Source: Actinomycetota bacterium
Lineage (GTDB): Bacteria; Actinomycetota; Geothermincolia; Fen-727; JAQURN01
NCBI GenBank assembly: GCA_028715585.1
Contig: JAQURN010000056.1
Location: 1 to 7,775 of the forward strand
Reading direction: 5' to 3'
DNA length: 7,775 bases
Shown here: positions 6,521 to 7,775 of the stretch, piece by piece
Position numbering within the stretch: the first letter of the stretch is position 1
How the letters are laid out: every line of letters begins with the position of its first letter
Program-made: the position numbers and the translations under genes
Notes under the pieces: generated by a model
Databases searched by the model: none
The model's input: the letters and a program-made list of their open reading frames with translations, nothing else
What the model was told of the DNA's origin: nothing

Positions 6521-7027
6521 TTAAGCTTCGCCATCGACTTTGAAAAAGGCTTCAGCGGGGCTCCCGCAAACCGGGCACTTCTCAGGTACCCGCCCATCGG
6601 AGACGAAACCGCAGACTTTGCATACGTAATAGGTTGGTTCTTCTTCCGCGAGGAGGTGTTCGAGTGCTTTTTCATAAAGCGAGGCATGTATTTTCTCTAC
6701 ATCTCTTGCCCACCTGAACAGTTTGGATGCCTCGCTTTCCCCTTCCTCCTCGGCTTGGGAAATGAACTTCCCATAATTGACCTGGGCGACTTTTACTTCC
6801 TTTGCTAATGATTCTTGGAGATTGGTTTCTGTGTCTTTTACGATTCCAAGGAGTCTCAAGTTGTTTCGGGCGTGTATTGCCTCCGACCTTGCAACCGCGT
6901 GGAACAGTTTTGCGATTGATCCGTAACCCTCCTCTTCCGCTTTCTCAGCAAATACCTCCAGTCTTACGGAAGCTTTTGACTCCCCGACATAGCCTTCGTA
7001 TAGATTGTCCTTGGTTTTTTCCTCCAT
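6521..7027 (-). CDS. rbr: Rubrerythrin (non-haem di-iron peroxidase with C-terminal rubredoxin domain)
   Basis: A 168-aa cytoplasmic rubrerythrin, slightly shorter than the 191-aa Desulfovibrio protein. It reduces hydrogen peroxide in anaerobes, taking electrons through its rubredoxin site. The ferritin-like domain (about 1-128) has GESKA with E16, E49-x2-H52, E77, and E111-x2-H114. The rubredoxin-like tail has C136-x2-C139-G and C151-x2-C154-G. On an ungapped alignment I made from memory to Desulfovibrio rubrerythrin, E77 matches ligand E94. V80, however, falls where the ligand E97 should be, so one conserved iron ligand seems missing. Start ATG 7027 has GGCAGG 5 nt upstream. It lies 60 bp after the Crp/Fnr-type gene with no clear promoter or terminator between, so the two may be co-transcribed, with the regulator as a plausible controller. 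The family is sure; peroxidase activity is inferred. Confidence 0.95.
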   Translation of the reverse strand: MEEKTKDNLYEGYVGESKASVRLEVFAEKAEEEGYGSIAKLFHAVARSEAIHARNNLRLLGIVKDTETNLQESLAKEVKVAQVNYGKFISQAEEEGESEASKLFRWARDVEKIHASLYEKALEHLLAEEEPTYYVCKVCGFVSDGRVPEKCPVCGSPAEAFFKVDGEA

Positions 7028-7087
7028 GCCTACCTGCCGCCTTTCGCTTTTTACCCTTGAGAATTCCTAGGGTGATGGAGAGATGCT

Positions 7088-7771
7088 TCAATTGGTTTTT
7101 TCCATGAGGCGCGCGAGCATCCTTGGTTCCAATACTACTATGTGTTTGTTTTTTGTGGTTATGACGCCCTGCTTTTTCAATCGGCTCATGACGCGTGAGA
7201 CCGTTTCTTCTGTGCTTCCGATGAGTGCCGATATGTCCCTATTGGTAAGGGGAGGGTCAATTTTTTCCGGGCAATCTGGGTTCAAGCTCCCTTTGAGCGC
7301 CGATTTGAGCAAAACGCAGATTACCCTGTTACGGACGGTTTCGCCGGCGATACAGCGTGATTTGATATAGGAAGCACAAAGCCTCTTTCCCATGACTTCG
7401 AGCATGTGAGCGGAAATGGAAGGCTCACGGCTCATTACCTCGAGAAAATCCTCTTTTGATATCTTCCAGAGCACCGCGTTTTTTCGGACCGCCGCGGAAA
7501 ACGGATGGGGTTCGTTGCCAAAGACGGCTTCTTCGCCGACCATTTCGCCAGGGAATATGAAGTGGAATATGTACACCTTGCCATCAGGATGGATGGCGCT
7601 TGCTTCGATAACACCCGATTCGACGAGAAAGAGGTGTGAGGATTGGTCACCTTCGAAGAAAAGGTACTGGCCACTAGCAAGGGATATCTTCGAGAAAGCT
7701 GCCGCGAGTTCTTCGCGAGCTTCTGAGCTTGCGATTGACAGGAAGCTCTCCAGGTGTTCTCTTTCGTTCAT
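7088..7771 (-). CDS. Crp/Fnr-family transcriptional regulator
   Basis: A 227-aa regulator of typical family length. The N-terminal cyclic-nucleotide-binding-like beta barrel (about 15-115) includes GDQSSHLFLVESGVIEAS (41-58) and PGEMVGEEAVFG (74-85). A dimer helix (about 110-140) follows. The C-terminal winged HTH (about 145-225) has LTNRDISALIGSTEETVSR (175-193). E80 matches the cAMP-contacting glutamate of Crp, but F91-S92 stands where Crp has R-S, so cAMP binding is doubtful. There is no N-terminal cysteine cluster, so it is not an oxygen-sensing FNR. The recognition helix E189-x2-S192-R193 has the FNR-type pattern, which suggests TTGAT-like half-sites. Four cysteines (132, 140, 152, 167) could be redox-sensitive, but that is speculation. 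Only 4 nt precede ATG 7771 in the window, so a further-upstream start cannot be excluded. The adjacent rubrerythrin gene suggests an oxidative-stress or redox role. Confidence 0.93.
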   Translation of the reverse strand: MNEREHLESFLSIASSEAREELAAAFSKISLASGQYLFFEGDQSSHLFLVESGVIEASAIHPDGKVYIFHFIFPGEMVGEEAVFGNEPHPFSAAVRKNAVLWKISKEDFLEVMSREPSISAHMLEVMGKRLCASYIKSRCIAGETVRNRVICVLLKSALKGSLNPDCPEKIDPPLTNRDISALIGSTEETVSRVMSRLKKQGVITTKNKHIVVLEPRMLARLMEKTN

Positions 7772-7775
7772 CGCC

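Noticed and set aside
7050..7074. ACCCT/AGGGT inverted repeat between the regulator and rubrerythrin
   Set aside because: The stem is only 5 bp with an 11-nt loop and is followed by A rather than U, so it is not a terminator. It matches no operator I know.

Overview
The window reads as an energy-metabolism region of an anaerobic bacterium with a single-membrane (monoderm) envelope. The redox genes (HdrA, an HdrD-like Fe-S protein, ETF, rubrerythrin) point to anaerobic life. The membrane Ser/Thr kinase with four extracellular PASTA repeats points to Actinomycetota or Bacillota. Base composition looks intermediate. An anaerobic actinobacterial lineage or a clostridial/Peptococcaceae-like bacterium would fit, but this is inference from gene content only.

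All seven genes are on the minus strand, so transcription runs from high to low coordinates. From the right edge: a Crp/Fnr-family regulator (7088-7771), rubrerythrin (6521-7027), a PASTA Ser/Thr kinase (4613-6421), then a 133-bp gap with a terminator-like hairpin, a good sigma70-type promoter and an RBS hairpin. Next comes a compact four-gene unit: an HdrD-like Fe-S oxidoreductase (3282-4457), etfB (2425-3222), etfA (1453-2424) and hdrA (1427 to the left edge, cut off after 475 codons). Intergenic gaps in this unit are 59, 0 and 25 bp. No stretch over 300 bases lacks a gene, and I see no RNA genes, mobile elements or CRISPR.

The most interesting unit is the HdrD-like/EtfBA/HdrA operon. It joins an electron transfer flavoprotein, a soluble CCG-domain Fe-S protein and the flavin subunit that performs electron bifurcation in methanogen heterodisulfide reductase. 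A likely role is electron exchange between an ETF-linked dehydrogenase (for example acyl-CoA dehydrogenase, not present here) and low-potential carriers. Its first gene starts 2 nt after a perfect 8-bp hairpin, built from two copies of the palindrome GGTGCACC, which buries most of the Shine-Dalgarno sequence.

The right-hand part looks like stress response: a Crp/Fnr regulator with an FNR-like DNA recognition helix but no Fe-S cysteines, next to a rubrerythrin in which one conserved iron-ligand Glu appears to be Val.
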